Assembly (NCBI RefSeq): GCF_025141935.1
Contig: NZ_CP081120.1
Coordinates: forward strand, 2,976,001-3,040,000
Source of the DNA: Sulfitobacter sp. S190
Lineage (GTDB): Bacteria > Pseudomonadota > Alphaproteobacteria > Rhodobacterales > Rhodobacteraceae
Reading direction: 5' to 3'
Length of the DNA: 64,000 bases
Shown here: positions 1 to 9,352 of the stretch, piece after piece
How positions within the stretch are numbered: position 1 is the first letter of the stretch
Layout of the letters: each line of letters begins with the position of its first letter
Position numbers and translations under genes: made by a program
The notes under the pieces: model-generated
What the model saw: only the letters and a program-made list of their open reading frames with translations
Databases searched by the model: none
What the model was told of the DNA's origin: nothing

Positions 1-656
1 GCCGCCTCGTAGGCCTGCGACACAAGCCGGCGGATCGTACCTTGCGCGGCACGCGGCCCGGCAGCGAGCCGGTCCGCGACCTGCTGTGCTGCGGCCAAGG
101 CGCCCGCCGGTGGCGTCACGAGATTGATCGCCCCCAGATCGAACATCCGCGACGCGGTGACGGGTGTCGCAAGCAGGCACATTTCCATGGCGAGCGCCCG
201 CGGCACCAGCCGCGCCAGATGCGCGGTCAGACCGGCGTCGGGTACCAGACCCGCTTTGACATAGGCAGCGGTGAACTTTGCATCCTGCGCGGCGACGATG
301 ATATCACAGGCCAGTGCAAAACTCAGGCCCGCGCCCGCGGCACCCCCTTCGATCGCCGCGATGACGGGCACCGGACAGGCCCGCAGCGCCCGGATCAGGC
401 TGTGCAGGTCATCGACGCGGTCGCGGCGCTCCCCCTCGGGCAGGTCGCGGCGCGTGATCAAGGTGTTGAGATCGCCACCGGCGCAGAAAAACCCGCCCTC
501 CGACGTGAAAATTACCGCCTTGATCCGCCGTTCGGCCGCCAGCGTCATGGCTCTGCCGATGACGTCATAGAGTTCGGGCGACAGGGCGCCGCGCCGTGCG
601 GTGTTGCCGTTCCAGATGATCAGCCGATCGCCTGCGTCTTCCAGTCTTGCACTCAT
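1..656 (-). CDS. Crotonase-superfamily enoyl-CoA isomerase/hydratase (partial)
   Basis: The frame starts at an ATG read from 656 and runs off the left edge after about 218 codons, so the C-terminus is missing. The oxyanion-hole motifs of the crotonase fold are visible: CAGGDL near residues 58-63 and EGGAAGAG near 102-109. The two glutamates of true enoyl-CoA hydratases are replaced (Ser and Tyr by my alignment from memory), while a GLVPDAG motif resembles PaaG-type isomerases with an aspartate. An isomerase or ring-CoA enzyme is therefore more likely than a standard hydratase. The start overlaps the thioesterase stop (ATGA), so it is the last visible gene of the beta-oxidation operon. Confidence 0.85.
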   Translation of the reverse strand, partial: MSARLEDAGDRLIIWNGNTARRGALSPELYDVIGRAMTLAAERRIKAVIFTSEGGFFCAGGDLNTLITRRDLPEGERRDRVDDLHSLIRALRACPVPVIAAIEGGAAGAGLSFALACDIIVAAQDAKFTAAYVKAGLVPDAGLTAHLARLVPRALAMEMCLLATPVTASRMFDLGAINLVTPPAGALAAAQQVADRLAAGPRAAQGTIRRLVSQAYEA

Positions 657-1075
657 GTCAGTCGCTCCTTGGGGACGCGTTTGAACACGCCCGTCGATGT
701 CGCCACCAGCGTTCCGTCCTCATGGCGCAGGTCGGCGGAAATAAACAACAGGCTGCGCCCGCCCCCTGTCACCGTGCCGGTCGCCGTGATCCGCCCCGGC
801 TTGCCTGATCCGACAAACTGGGTGTTGAGCGACACCGTCAGAAACGGTGCCTTGCCCGTTGCGTCCACCGTAAGCGACCCCGTTGTGCCCGACGCATTGT
901 CGAGCAATGTGACCGCGATCCCACCGTGCAGCGCCCCGTGGCGATTGAGGTGGCGTTCGTCAACGTCTAGCCAGCAGCGCCCGTGGGCAGGGTCGGACAC
1001 ATCGACGACGTACCCCACCAACCGCTGGGTCCCTGTTTCATCGCGGATGAGCGTTTCAGGCGGCGCTAAGGGCAA
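653..1075 (-). CDS. PaaI-type hotdog thioesterase
   Basis: A 140-residue single hotdog-domain protein. The stretch HGALHGGIAVTLLD near residue 47 is the typical PaaI signature, with a conserved His-Gly pair before the central helix and a catalytic Asp on it. Such enzymes hydrolyse acyl-CoA or aryl-CoA esters, often to relieve trapped CoA in catabolic pathways. The best start is a TTG at 1075, inside the end of the upstream acyl-CoA dehydrogenase (20-base overlap); no in-frame ATG lies before the conserved core. Coupling to dehydrogenase and crotonase genes points to a role in the same CoA pathway. Start uncertain, family fairly sure. Confidence 0.8.
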   Translation of the reverse strand: MPLAPPETLIRDETGTQRLVGYVVDVSDPAHGRCWLDVDERHLNRHGALHGGIAVTLLDNASGTTGSLTVDATGKAPFLTVSLNTQFVGSGKPGRITATGTVTGGGRSLLFISADLRHEDGTLVATSTGVFKRVPKERLT

Positions 1076-2189
1076 TGAACCGCTCCAGATGGTGATCGGT
1101 ATCGCCGAACCGGTGGTCGCCCATCACGATGCGTTTTGCGATATGGGCCAGTTCGTATTCCTGCGTCATGGCGATGCCGCCGTGCATCTGGATGCTGTCC
1201 TCGGCCACGAGACGGCCCACGCGGCCCATCAGGTTCTTGGCCGCCGATACGTGCCGCTCGCGCGCGCTGCGGTCGGCTTCGAGATGACCAGCGGCGAGGA
1301 TCACCGCCGAGCGGGCCTGCTCCATTTCGATCAACAGGTCGGCCATCCTGTGGGCAAGGGCCTGAAACGTGCCGATGGGGCGGCCGAATTGCTTGCGGGT
1401 GCCCAGATAGTCGCGGGTCAGCGCGCAGGCCGTTTCCATCGCACCCAGCGTTTCGGAAAGCTGGGCCACCGTGGCCGCCGCGGTGCGCCGTTCAATGGCG
1501 GGGCTGGCGCCGCCCGCATCCCCCAGCCGGGCCGAGGCGGGCAACGTCACATCGTCCAATGTCACTTCGGCGGCACGTCCGCCGGCCAGCAGGGCGTAGC
1601 CTTCGATTGTCAGGCCTGCCGTATCTGCGGGCACCACGAAAAGCGAAATGCCCTCTGCCTCGTCATGCTCTCCGCTTTCGCGCGCCGACACGATCAGCGC
1701 GTCGACTGCTTCAGCGTTCATCACCACGGCCTTGCGCCCGCTCACCACGATGTCGTCGGCCTTGGCCGTGGCGGTGGTGGCGACGCGGGTCAGGTCATAG
1801 CGGCTGTTGGGTTCTGTGTGGGCAAAGGCAAGCTGTGTCTGACCGGCGATGAGATCTTCGACCATCGCCACCTGGTCTGCATTTCCCAGATCGGCGACCA
1901 GCCCGCCGGCGAGCACGGCACTGTCGAGAAACGGCTCGACCACACCGGCGCGACCGAGTTCCTCGAACACCACGGCGATGTCGAACCCCGCGCCACCAAA
2001 GCCGCCCTGCTCTTCGGTAAAGAGCGCACCGATGATGCCCAGTTCGGCCAGTTCGCCCCAGATCTCGCTCGACATGCCGCTGTCGCTGTTCAGGATCGCG
2101 TTGCGTGTCGCGGTATCGTAGCGGTCGCGCAGGAACCGGCGCAGCGTATCCTGCAGCATCTGGCGTTCTTCGGTCAGGTCGAAATTCAT
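1056..2189 (-). CDS. Acyl-CoA dehydrogenase, subunit with FAD-binding RxxFG loop
   Basis: A 377-residue acyl-CoA dehydrogenase family protein. The loop RKQFGRPIGTFQ near residue 265, which contacts FAD across the dimer, is intact, as is the C-terminal QMHGGIAMTQEY. The middle-domain motif normally reading TEPxAGSD is degraded to TEPNSRYDL. The neighbour at 2193-3386 shows the reverse pattern. This complementary loss is known from two-gene acyl-CoA dehydrogenases that form alpha2beta2 tetramers with one active FAD per pair, such as mycobacterial FadE28-FadE29. It probably introduces the 2,3 double bond into a bulky or branched acyl-CoA. It lies 3 bases downstream of its partner gene. Confidence 0.88.
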   Translation of the reverse strand: MNFDLTEERQMLQDTLRRFLRDRYDTATRNAILNSDSGMSSEIWGELAELGIIGALFTEEQGGFGGAGFDIAVVFEELGRAGVVEPFLDSAVLAGGLVADLGNADQVAMVEDLIAGQTQLAFAHTEPNSRYDLTRVATTATAKADDIVVSGRKAVVMNAEAVDALIVSARESGEHDEAEGISLFVVPADTAGLTIEGYALLAGGRAAEVTLDDVTLPASARLGDAGGASPAIERRTAAATVAQLSETLGAMETACALTRDYLGTRKQFGRPIGTFQALAHRMADLLIEMEQARSAVILAAGHLEADRSARERHVSAAKNLMGRVGRLVAEDSIQMHGGIAMTQEYELAHIAKRIVMGDHRFGDTDHHLERFIALSAA

Positions 2190-2192
2190 GGC

Positions 2193-3386
2193 CTAGCCTC
2201 CCATCGTCGTCTTGGCGATGATCTGGCGCTGGATCTCGTTCGAGCCGCCAAAGATCGACAGTTTGCGGTTGTTGAAATATTGCGCCGCCACCGGGCCGGC
2301 GGCCAGCGGATCGGGCAAGGCGGTGTTGGCCCCTTCGATCGCTTCGGACGCGAAGGGCATCGCATAGACCCCTGCCGCGCGGCGGGCGAGATCGTTGATT
2401 TCCTGACGGATGACGGTGCCTTTGACCTTGAGCATCGAGGATTCAACACCGGGTGCCTGCCCCGCCGCCGCCTTGGAGATGATGCGCAGGTTTGTTGTCG
2501 ACATCGCCATCAGGTCAATTTCGACCTGCGCCACGCGGGCGGCAAAATGCGGGTTTTCGATCAGCGGCTTGCCGTTGGCCATTTCGGCCTTGGCGATGCG
2601 TTTGACGCGGCGCAGTCCGGCCTGCGAAAATCCGACGCCCGCGATATTCGTCCGCTCGTGGGTGAGCAGGTACTTGGCATAGGTCCAGCCCTTGTTTTCC
2701 TCGCCCACGAGGTTTTCGACCGGCACGCGCACATCGGTGAACCAGACCTCGTTGACCTCGGCGCTGCCATCGAGGAGCACGATCGGCCGCACCTCGATGC
2801 CCGGCGTGTCCATATCGATGAGCAGGAAGCTGATGCCCTCTTGCTGTTTCGCCTTCTTGTCAGTGCGCACGAGGCAGAAGATCATGTTGGCGTGCTGGCC
2901 CAGCGTGGTCCATGTCTTCTGGCCATTCACGACGTAGTGGTCGCCGTCGCGCACCGCTTCTGTCTTGAGCGAGGCCAGATCGGAGCCAGCGCCGGGTTCG
3001 GAATATCCCTGACACCACCAATCCTCGCCCGACAGGATCCGCGGCAGCCAGTAGGATTTCTGTTCCTCCGAGCCGAATTTCTGCAGCACGGGGCCCAGCA
3101 TCGACAGGCCGAAAGGAACGATGCGGGGCGCGTTGTGGGCGGCCATCTCCTCCTCGAAGATGTGCCGCTTGACTGCGTCCCACGCCGCGCCGCCGTGTTC
3201 TTCGGGCCAGTTCGGTGCGAGCCAGCCACGGTCGTTGAGGATCGCGTGCCATTCGTCATGATCCGCCTTGGTCAGTTCCCTGCCCTCGCGCACCTTGTCG
3301 GACAAATGTGCGGGCAGCTTTTCGGCAAGAAAGCTGCGGACTTCATCGCGAAAGGCGATATCTGCGTCTGAATAGCTCAGGTCCAT
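2193..3386 (-). CDS. Acyl-CoA dehydrogenase, subunit with intact substrate/FAD motif YSEPGAGSD
   Basis: A 397-residue acyl-CoA dehydrogenase. YSEPGAGSDLASL near residue 128 and the C-terminal GGSNEIQRQI are well conserved, but the RxxFG loop present in the partner gene is absent. The usual YEGT catalytic-glutamate position reads FGGS, so any catalytic base must sit elsewhere. Together with the 377-residue protein it fits a heteromeric enzyme in which each subunit supplies part of the active site. ATG start at 3386; the thiolase gene lies immediately upstream in the same operon (14-base gap). Confidence 0.9.
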   Translation of the reverse strand: MDLSYSDADIAFRDEVRSFLAEKLPAHLSDKVREGRELTKADHDEWHAILNDRGWLAPNWPEEHGGAAWDAVKRHIFEEEMAAHNAPRIVPFGLSMLGPVLQKFGSEEQKSYWLPRILSGEDWWCQGYSEPGAGSDLASLKTEAVRDGDHYVVNGQKTWTTLGQHANMIFCLVRTDKKAKQQEGISFLLIDMDTPGIEVRPIVLLDGSAEVNEVWFTDVRVPVENLVGEENKGWTYAKYLLTHERTNIAGVGFSQAGLRRVKRIAKAEMANGKPLIENPHFAARVAQVEIDLMAMSTTNLRIISKAAAGQAPGVESSMLKVKGTVIRQEINDLARRAAGVYAMPFASEAIEGANTALPDPLAAGPVAAQYFNNRKLSIFGGSNEIQRQIIAKTTMGG

Positions 3387-3400
3387 CTGGATCGGTCCTT

Positions 3401-4573
3401 TCAGTAGATTTCAAACAGGCCGGCAGCACCCATGCCGCCGCCCACGCACATCGTCACAACGCCCAGCTTTGCGCCGCGCCTGCGCCCTTCGAACATCAGA
3501 TGCCCGGTCATGCGCGCTCCGGTCATGCCAAAGGGGTGGCCGATGGCAATGGAGCCGCCGTTGACGTTGCAGATTTCCGGGTCGATCTCGAGCCGGTCGC
3601 GGCAATAGAGCGCCTGTGAAGCGAAGGCTTCGTTCAGCTCCCACAGATCAATGTCCGACACCTTGAGCCCGTGACGCTCCAGCAGCCGTGGCACGGCAAA
3701 CACCGGACCGATCCCCATTTCGTCGGGTTCGCACCCTGCGACGGCGAAACCTTTGAACGCGCCCAGCGGTGACAGGCCTTCGCGTTCGGCCTGTGTGCTG
3801 TCCATCACCACGACTGCGGCGGCCCCGTCGGACAGCTGGCTGGCGTTGCCCGCCGTCACAAAACCGCCCTCGCGGACGGGGTTCAGGCCCTCCAACCCCT
3901 CGAGCGTGGTGCCGGGGCGGTTGCATTCGTCGCGGTCGACCGTGACCGTGTGATGGGTGATTTCCTTTGTTTCGCGGTCCTGCTTGGCCATCGTGGTCTG
4001 CATCGGCACGATTTCGTCGTCAAATTTACCGGCGTCCTGCGCGGCGGCGATACGCTGCTGGCTGCGCAGGCCGTATTCGTCCTGATAGGCGCGACTGATG
4101 CCATAGCGTTCGGCCACGATATCGGCGGTTTCGATCATGGTCATGTAAACGGCGGGCTTGTGTTCGGTCAGCCATGCCTCCTGCTCGCGCGCGGCTTGCG
4201 GTTGCACCAGACTGATGCTTTCGACGCCCGCGGCGACCATGGGGCCCGCGCCTTCCTGCGTAATGGCGTTGGCGGCCATGGCGATGGATTGCAGGCCGGA
4301 CGAGCAAAAGCGGTTGATCGTGACGCCGGACGCGGTGACCGGCAGGCCCGCGCGCAGTGCCGACTGGCGTGCGATGTTCGATCCGGTGGCGTGTTCGGGA
4401 TACCCGCAACCCATCATCACGTCCTCGACGCTGGCCGGATCAATACCCGCGCGCGCGACGGCATGTTCGACCACGTGCCCGCCCATCGTCGCGCCGTGGG
4501 TGATGTTGAACGATCCCCGGAAGGATTTGGCCAGACCCGTGCGGGCGGCAGAGACGATGACAGCTTGTTTCAT
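3401..4573 (-). CDS. Acetyl-CoA C-acyltransferase (thiolase)
   Basis: A 390-residue type II thiolase that cleaves 3-ketoacyl-CoA with CoA, the last step of a beta-oxidation turn. The three catalytic regions are present: the nucleophilic cysteine in [10 protein letters not shown] near residue 90, the histidine in [12 protein letters not shown] near 346, and the second cysteine in [10 protein letters not shown] near 376. Length is normal. The ATG start overlaps the stop of the bifunctional enzyme (ATGA), so the two are translationally coupled, as in fadBA-type operons. Substrate chain length cannot be read from sequence. Confidence 0.95.
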   Translation of the reverse strand: MKQAVIVSAARTGLAKSFRGSFNITHGATMGGHVVEHAVARAGIDPASVEDVMMGCGYPEHATGSNIARQSALRAGLPVTASGVTINRFCSSGLQSIAMAANAITQEGAGPMVAAGVESISLVQPQAAREQEAWLTEHKPAVYMTMIETADIVAERYGISRAYQDEYGLRSQQRIAAAQDAGKFDDEIVPMQTTMAKQDRETKEITHHTVTVDRDECNRPGTTLEGLEGLNPVREGGFVTAGNASQLSDGAAAVVVMDSTQAEREGLSPLGAFKGFAVAGCEPDEMGIGPVFAVPRLLERHGLKVSDIDLWELNEAFASQALYCRDRLEIDPEICNVNGGSIAIGHPFGMTGARMTGHLMFEGRRRGAKLGVVTMCVGGGMGAAGLFEIY

Positions 4574-6666
4574 TGTGCGGCTTCCTTGTTCAGATCATCA
4601 AATGTGCGGCCTTCGGCCACCAGTTTTTTCAGCAGATCGGCGGGGGCCCAGAACCACGCATCCTCGGCGGCATAGCGTTCGATATCGGCCAGCACCGACG
4701 GCAGGCCCTGAATGTCCGCCCATTTCATCGGCCCGCCCCAGTAGCGCGGAAACCCGTACCCGAAGAGCAGTGTCATATCGACATCCAGCGGGCGGGCGGC
4801 GATGCCTTCCTCGACCACCTTGGCGGATTCGTTGACCATCGCGCACATGTAGCGGCGCAGGATTTCCGCGTCGGTAAAGTCGCGCGGCGTGATCCCCAGC
4901 TCGGCCTGTTCGGCCGCAATCAGATCGGGGATCTTCGGATTGGGTGTGCCGCCACGTTTGCCCTCTTCGTAGACATAATACCCTTCGCCGGTTTTCTGCC
5001 CGAAATGCCCCTGTTCACACAGCCGGTCGATGTAGGTCGGCACGCGTTCTTGCGGGTGGCGGTCGGGCGCCTTGCGCTTGCGCGTGGCCCAGCCGATGTC
5101 GAGCCCGGCCAGATCGGCCACTTCGAACGGCCCCATCGCAAAGCCGAAATCCTTGAGCACCTTGTCGATGTGATAGGGCGACGCGCCGTCAAGGATCATG
5201 TGATCGGCGGCCGTGCGGTAGACCGCGAGTATGCGGTTACCGATAAAGCCGTCGCACACCCCGGCGCGCACCGACACCTTGCCCAGCATCTTGCCCAGCG
5301 CGAAACCGGTCGCAACCACGTCCGGCGCGGTCCGGTCTGCCACCACGATTTCCAGCAGCTTCATCACATGTGCGGGCGAAAAGAAGTGCAACCCGATCAC
5401 ATCGGCAGGCCGCGCGGTGCTCGCCGCGATCTCGTTGACATCCAGATACGACGTGTTGGTCGCCAGCACGCAGCCCGGTTTACACGCGGCGTCGAGCTTG
5501 CCAAACACCTCTTTCTTGACGTCCATATCCTCGTAGACCGCTTCGATCACCAGATCAGCGTCGCGCAGGCTATCGTAGTTCTGGGAAACCTCCAGCGCGA
5601 CATTCAGCAGCGCGTCGTGCTTTTCCTGGTTGATCTTGCCGCGTTTGAGCGCGCCTGCCAGATTGCCCGCGATGCGCTTGTGCGCTCCTGTGGCGGCATC
5701 ATCCGTCATCTCGATCAGCACGACATTCAGCCCAGACAGCAGCGCTGCAGTTGCGATGCCCGCGCCCATCGTGCCGCCGCCGATCACCCCGATGGTCTGG
5801 ACCGGACGCGGATCGACGCCCTTGAGTTCGGGCAGGTTGCTGACGGCCCGTTCGTTGAAAAACGCATGGATCAGACCTTTGCGCTGGTCCGTATTCATCA
5901 GCTCCATGAACAATTCGCGTTCGCGTTTGATGCCTTTCTCGAAGGGTAGCTCGGAGGCTGCCTGAACCGCACGCACGGCGGTGGCCGGGCTGATCTGACC
6001 GCGGCCTTTTCTGAGCACGTTATCATAGGTCGCGTCCCAATCGATCCCTTCGAGATTGGGCAGTGCGCTGACCGGACGGCGCGGGGCGCCTTGTGACAGC
6101 AGGTCCTGCGCGTAGGCCAGCCCCACTTCCAGCGGATCGCCCTCTTCGATGCGGTCGATGATGCCAAGCTCCAGCGCCTCGGCGGCCTTGATATGGCGGC
6201 CCGTCGTGATGGCTTCGACAGCCTTTTGCGCGCCAGTCAGACGCGGCAGCCGCTGGGTGCCGCCTGCACCGGGCAGAATGCCCAGATGGACCTCGGGCAG
6301 GCCCACCCGCGCAGTGGGTTGCGCCACGCGGTAGTGGCAGCCCAGCGCCACCTCCAGCCCGCCACCCAGGCTCACCCCGTGCATGGAGGCCACCACCAGC
6401 TTGGGCGAGCTTTCGATGCGGGTACACAGATCGGGCAGATTTGGCTCGGTCAACGGCTTGCCGAATTCCTTGATATCGGCACCGGCGATAAAGGCGCGGC
6501 CATCGCCGACGATCAAAACCGCCTGTACCGCGTCATCGGCTTCGGCGCGGTCCATGCCATCGCTCAGCCCCTGGCGGACCTGCTGGCTCAGCGCGTTGAC
6601 GGGCGGATTCTGCAATCGCAGGACAGCGACGGGGCCGTGCGTTTCATAGGCGATCTTATCGGTCAT
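4570..6666 (-). CDS. Bifunctional enoyl-CoA hydratase / 3-hydroxyacyl-CoA dehydrogenase (FadB/FadJ type)
   Basis: A 698-residue two-domain beta-oxidation protein. The N-terminal crotonase half has [10 protein letters not shown] and both catalytic glutamates, in [10 protein letters not shown] and LPEVHLG. The second half has the NAD-binding [10 protein letters not shown] near residue 300 and [13 protein letters not shown], typical of 3-hydroxyacyl-CoA dehydrogenase. The frame stays open upstream, but the ATG at 6666 follows an AAGGAG-like ribosome site and gives the usual family N-terminus (MTDKIAYE). The IclR gene ends 16 bases upstream. It catalyses hydration and NAD-dependent oxidation of the acyl-CoA made by the dehydrogenase pair. 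Confidence 0.95.
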   Translation of the reverse strand: MTDKIAYETHGPVAVLRLQNPPVNALSQQVRQGLSDGMDRAEADDAVQAVLIVGDGRAFIAGADIKEFGKPLTEPNLPDLCTRIESSPKLVVASMHGVSLGGGLEVALGCHYRVAQPTARVGLPEVHLGILPGAGGTQRLPRLTGAQKAVEAITTGRHIKAAEALELGIIDRIEEGDPLEVGLAYAQDLLSQGAPRRPVSALPNLEGIDWDATYDNVLRKGRGQISPATAVRAVQAASELPFEKGIKRERELFMELMNTDQRKGLIHAFFNERAVSNLPELKGVDPRPVQTIGVIGGGTMGAGIATAALLSGLNVVLIEMTDDAATGAHKRIAGNLAGALKRGKINQEKHDALLNVALEVSQNYDSLRDADLVIEAVYEDMDVKKEVFGKLDAACKPGCVLATNTSYLDVNEIAASTARPADVIGLHFFSPAHVMKLLEIVVADRTAPDVVATGFALGKMLGKVSVRAGVCDGFIGNRILAVYRTAADHMILDGASPYHIDKVLKDFGFAMGPFEVADLAGLDIGWATRKRKAPDRHPQERVPTYIDRLCEQGHFGQKTGEGYYVYEEGKRGGTPNPKIPDLIAAEQAELGITPRDFTDAEILRRYMCAMVNESAKVVEEGIAARPLDVDMTLLFGYGFPRYWGGPMKWADIQGLPSVLADIERYAAEDAWFWAPADLLKKLVAEGRTFDDLNKEAAQ

Positions 6667-6682
6667 CGGGGTCTCCTTGGTG

Positions 6683-7459
6683 TCATCCGCGGCGGCTGAG
6701 CGTGGGCGCCCGGCCTGTGCGGTGTTCGAGAGCGCGGACCAGCGCATGCAGGGCCGGTCCGACCTCTTGCTCCATGCGAGCGCGCGGCAAATCAACGGGC
6801 AAAGCGCCGCAGGTAAAGGCGACGGCCTCGCCGAATTCGGCGGCGTGGTAGGGCACGCTGACGGCATTTACGGTGCTGGCATAGCGTACATCATCGGGCG
6901 CGATGGCAAAACCGCGGCCCACAAGCTGGCTGTAGCCATCCTGCCGGAACTGGCACAGGTTTTCATCGGGCTGCAGCGCGGCGAACCTTTCGTCGTCCAG
7001 ACTGGCCAGAAACGCCATGCCCGACGAAGAGCCATGCACCGGAATGCGGTGGCCCGGTTCGAGCCAGATGGTCGAGGCCGTCGCAGGGCGCCACGTGCGC
7101 ACCAGCATCATCCGGTCCCCGTCGCGCACGGCGATCAGGGCGAGTGTTCCGGTGTCGTCGGCCAGCCGCTGCATGTCGTCGCTGACCATATCGACGAACC
7201 CCACGGCCTGCGATGCGACCGACCCCAGCACGATTGCGGCAGGGCCCAGCCGGAAACGGTCATTGCGACCCCCGTGGCTGAGATATCCCAGTTCGCACAA
7301 CGTATAGGTCAAACGCGAGATCGTGGGTTTCGGCAGGCCTGTCCGCTCTGCGATCTGGGCATGCGTCAGCCCGTTGTCGCTGGCCCGGAAGGCACGCAGA
7401 ACCCCGAGCCCCCGAGCCAGCGTATTGGCGAATTTGCGGTCTGTGCTCTGATCCGTCAT
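6683..7459 (-). CDS. IclR-family transcriptional regulator
   Basis: A 258-residue protein with an N-terminal winged helix-turn-helix (about residues 11-70, including LTHAQIAERTGLPKPTISRL) and a C-terminal IclR effector-binding domain. Its ATG overlaps the stop of the TRAP large permease (ATGA), so the regulator is made with the transporter and enzymes it probably controls. A KdgR/IclR-like palindrome at 10443-10459, upstream of the first gene of this operon, is a candidate binding site. The effector is probably the transported acid or its CoA ester. Confidence 0.92.
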   Translation of the reverse strand: MTDQSTDRKFANTLARGLGVLRAFRASDNGLTHAQIAERTGLPKPTISRLTYTLCELGYLSHGGRNDRFRLGPAAIVLGSVASQAVGFVDMVSDDMQRLADDTGTLALIAVRDGDRMMLVRTWRPATASTIWLEPGHRIPVHGSSSGMAFLASLDDERFAALQPDENLCQFRQDGYSQLVGRGFAIAPDDVRYASTVNAVSVPYHAAEFGEAVAFTCGALPVDLPRARMEQEVGPALHALVRALEHRTGRAPTLSRRG

Positions 7460-8796
7460 CGCGCGGCCATCGGGATCAGAAGTGATATGATCGGGAAGGC
7501 CATGATGAGGCCTAGCACAATGACATCAACGCTGAGAAACCGGGTGATGCCGGCAAAAATCTTGTCGATCGGTGCGTCACGGCCCACGACATTTGCGATG
7601 ACAAAGACGTTCAGCCCGACAGGCGGCGTGATGAGCCCGATTTCCAACAGCTTGATCACCACGACACCAAACCAGATCAGGTTCAGATCATAGCTTTCGA
7701 CCAGCGGGATCATCAGCGGCAGCGTCAGCACCATGATGCCGATGGGGTCAAGAAACATGCCCAACAGAAGGTAGATCACCGCGATGCACAGCATCAGCAT
7801 CACCACCGAAAGCTGCGCATCCGTCACCGCCTGCACGATCACCGGCGCGACACCGGTCAGCGCGATGAAGGCCACGAAAATCTTGGCGCAGGCCGCGATC
7901 AGGAAAATTGCGGATGTCTGGATGCAGGTCTCTTTCACGGCTTCCCACAGGTCCGCGAGGCTGAGCTTGCGCTGCGCAAAGCCGATGAGGGTGGCCGCCG
8001 TGACACAGACGGCGGCCGCTTCGGTGGCGGTAAATATCCCGCCATAGATGCCGCCGATGATGACGATGAACAGCAAGACCGCAGGCCAGCTTTCCCATGC
8101 CGCGATCCAGCGTTCGCGGGCGGTGAAGCGTTGGTCGGTGGGCGGGGCGACTTCGGGGCGGGTCCAGACCCAGACGGCGATGACCAGCACAAACCCCGCC
8201 AGTGTCAGCAGGCCCGGCAGGATGCCCGCCAGAAACAGCGATGAAATCGAGGTTTCGGTGAAGATGCCGTAGATGATGAACAGGACCGACGGCGGGATGA
8301 GCGAGCCCAGCGTCCCGCCCGCCGCCACGCTGGCGGTGGCAAGGCGCGGATCGTACCCCATCCGCAACATTTCGGGCGTGCAGATCTTGCCCATCGTGGA
8401 GGCGCAGGCGATGGACGATCCGGTGATGGCCGAAAACCCGCCACACCCCATCACGGAGGCCATGGCGACGCCGCCCGGCAGCTTGGTCAGCCAGACCTTG
8501 GCGGCATAGTAGATCTTGGTCGTGATGTCGGCCTTGTAGGCGATGTGACCCAGCGCCACGAACAGCGGGATCATCGACAGGTCATAGCTGTGCACGAGGT
8601 CGTAGGAATTGGAAAACACCATCGAGGAGGTGGGTTTGATCGCGCGCTCGGGCGCAAAGCTGCCCGACCGGAACGCATAGATGAAAAAGGCACCCACCGT
8701 GGCGACAGAGGCCAGCGTGAAACCAATGGGCACACGCAACGCCAGCATCACCAGAACAGCGGCAAAGGCAATCATGCCGATTGTGGCGGGATCCAT
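7456..8796 (-). CDS. TRAP transporter large permease (DctM type)
   Basis: A 446-residue, very hydrophobic protein with about 12 membrane segments. It has the DctM family pattern, including MASVMGCGGFSAITGSS and GTLGSLIPPSVLFIIYG. It forms the sodium-coupled channel of a tripartite TRAP importer with the small permease and binding protein encoded just upstream (3-base gap to dctQ). As the transporter heads a beta-oxidation operon, its substrate is probably the free acid that the operon degrades. Confidence 0.95.
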   Translation of the reverse strand: MDPATIGMIAFAAVLVMLALRVPIGFTLASVATVGAFFIYAFRSGSFAPERAIKPTSSMVFSNSYDLVHSYDLSMIPLFVALGHIAYKADITTKIYYAAKVWLTKLPGGVAMASVMGCGGFSAITGSSIACASTMGKICTPEMLRMGYDPRLATASVAAGGTLGSLIPPSVLFIIYGIFTETSISSLFLAGILPGLLTLAGFVLVIAVWVWTRPEVAPPTDQRFTARERWIAAWESWPAVLLFIVIIGGIYGGIFTATEAAAVCVTAATLIGFAQRKLSLADLWEAVKETCIQTSAIFLIAACAKIFVAFIALTGVAPVIVQAVTDAQLSVVMLMLCIAVIYLLLGMFLDPIGIMVLTLPLMIPLVESYDLNLIWFGVVVIKLLEIGLITPPVGLNVFVIANVVGRDAPIDKIFAGITRFLSVDVIVLGLIMAFPIISLLIPMAAR

Positions 8797-8799
8797 GCG

Positions 8800-9327
8800 T
8801 CAGCCCTTTTCTTCGAGGAGATCACCGGCGTGCTTTTGCGCGTCCGATACGACACCCCCGCCTGCCACGACGCGGATGTCGCGCACGAAAAGCTCGGCCA
8901 GACGCAGCCACGCCGCCCCGAGGCCCAGCACAAAAAACAACAGCCCCGGCCATTTGGGAAGGTCCAGATAGCCCGAATAGAAGCTGCCCCGCTCCACAAC
9001 CTTGAGAAACTCGAGGCTGCCTTTGTAGATCAGAGGGGCCAGCGCGATCATACCGATCAGCGAGCCTGCGATGATCAGCACAGAGCGGACACGGGGCGCA
9101 AAGCGGTCGGAGACAAACGCAACGCTGACATGGGCACGTGCCGCCGTTGCCGCAGCCAGCGGCAGCAGGATCGCCGCCACCATCAATTCCCGCACCATGA
9201 TGACCGCATCCGGCACGAAGGTACCAAAGACGGCGCGCGCAATGACATTTGCAGTGATCAGCACCCCCAGAAGAATGACCGCCACAGCGCCCAGTCCCAG
9301 CAAGGTTTTCTCAAGTCGCAAAAGCAT
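8800..9327 (-). CDS. TRAP transporter small permease (DctQ type)
   Basis: A 175-residue membrane protein with four predicted hydrophobic segments, the normal architecture of DctQ. It begins MLLRLEKTLLGLGAVAVILL and carries the family-typical acidic and aromatic residues between helices. It supports assembly of the large permease. ATG start at 9327; the binding-protein gene ends 25 bases upstream and the large permease begins 3 bases downstream. Confidence 0.9.
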   Translation of the reverse strand: MLLRLEKTLLGLGAVAVILLGVLITANVIARAVFGTFVPDAVIMVRELMVAAILLPLAAATAARAHVSVAFVSDRFAPRVRSVLIIAGSLIGMIALAPLIYKGSLEFLKVVERGSFYSGYLDLPKWPGLLFFVLGLGAAWLRLAELFVRDIRVVAGGGVVSDAQKHAGDLLEEKG

Positions 9328-9352
9328 AGCGTGCGCCCCCGATCCGTCAGTT

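Noticed and set aside
42..3371. Open frame of 1109 codons on the plus strand
   Set aside because: It is antisense to four well-supported genes (crotonase, thioesterase and two dehydrogenases); the sequence has no recognisable domain and reflects high-GC codon bias.
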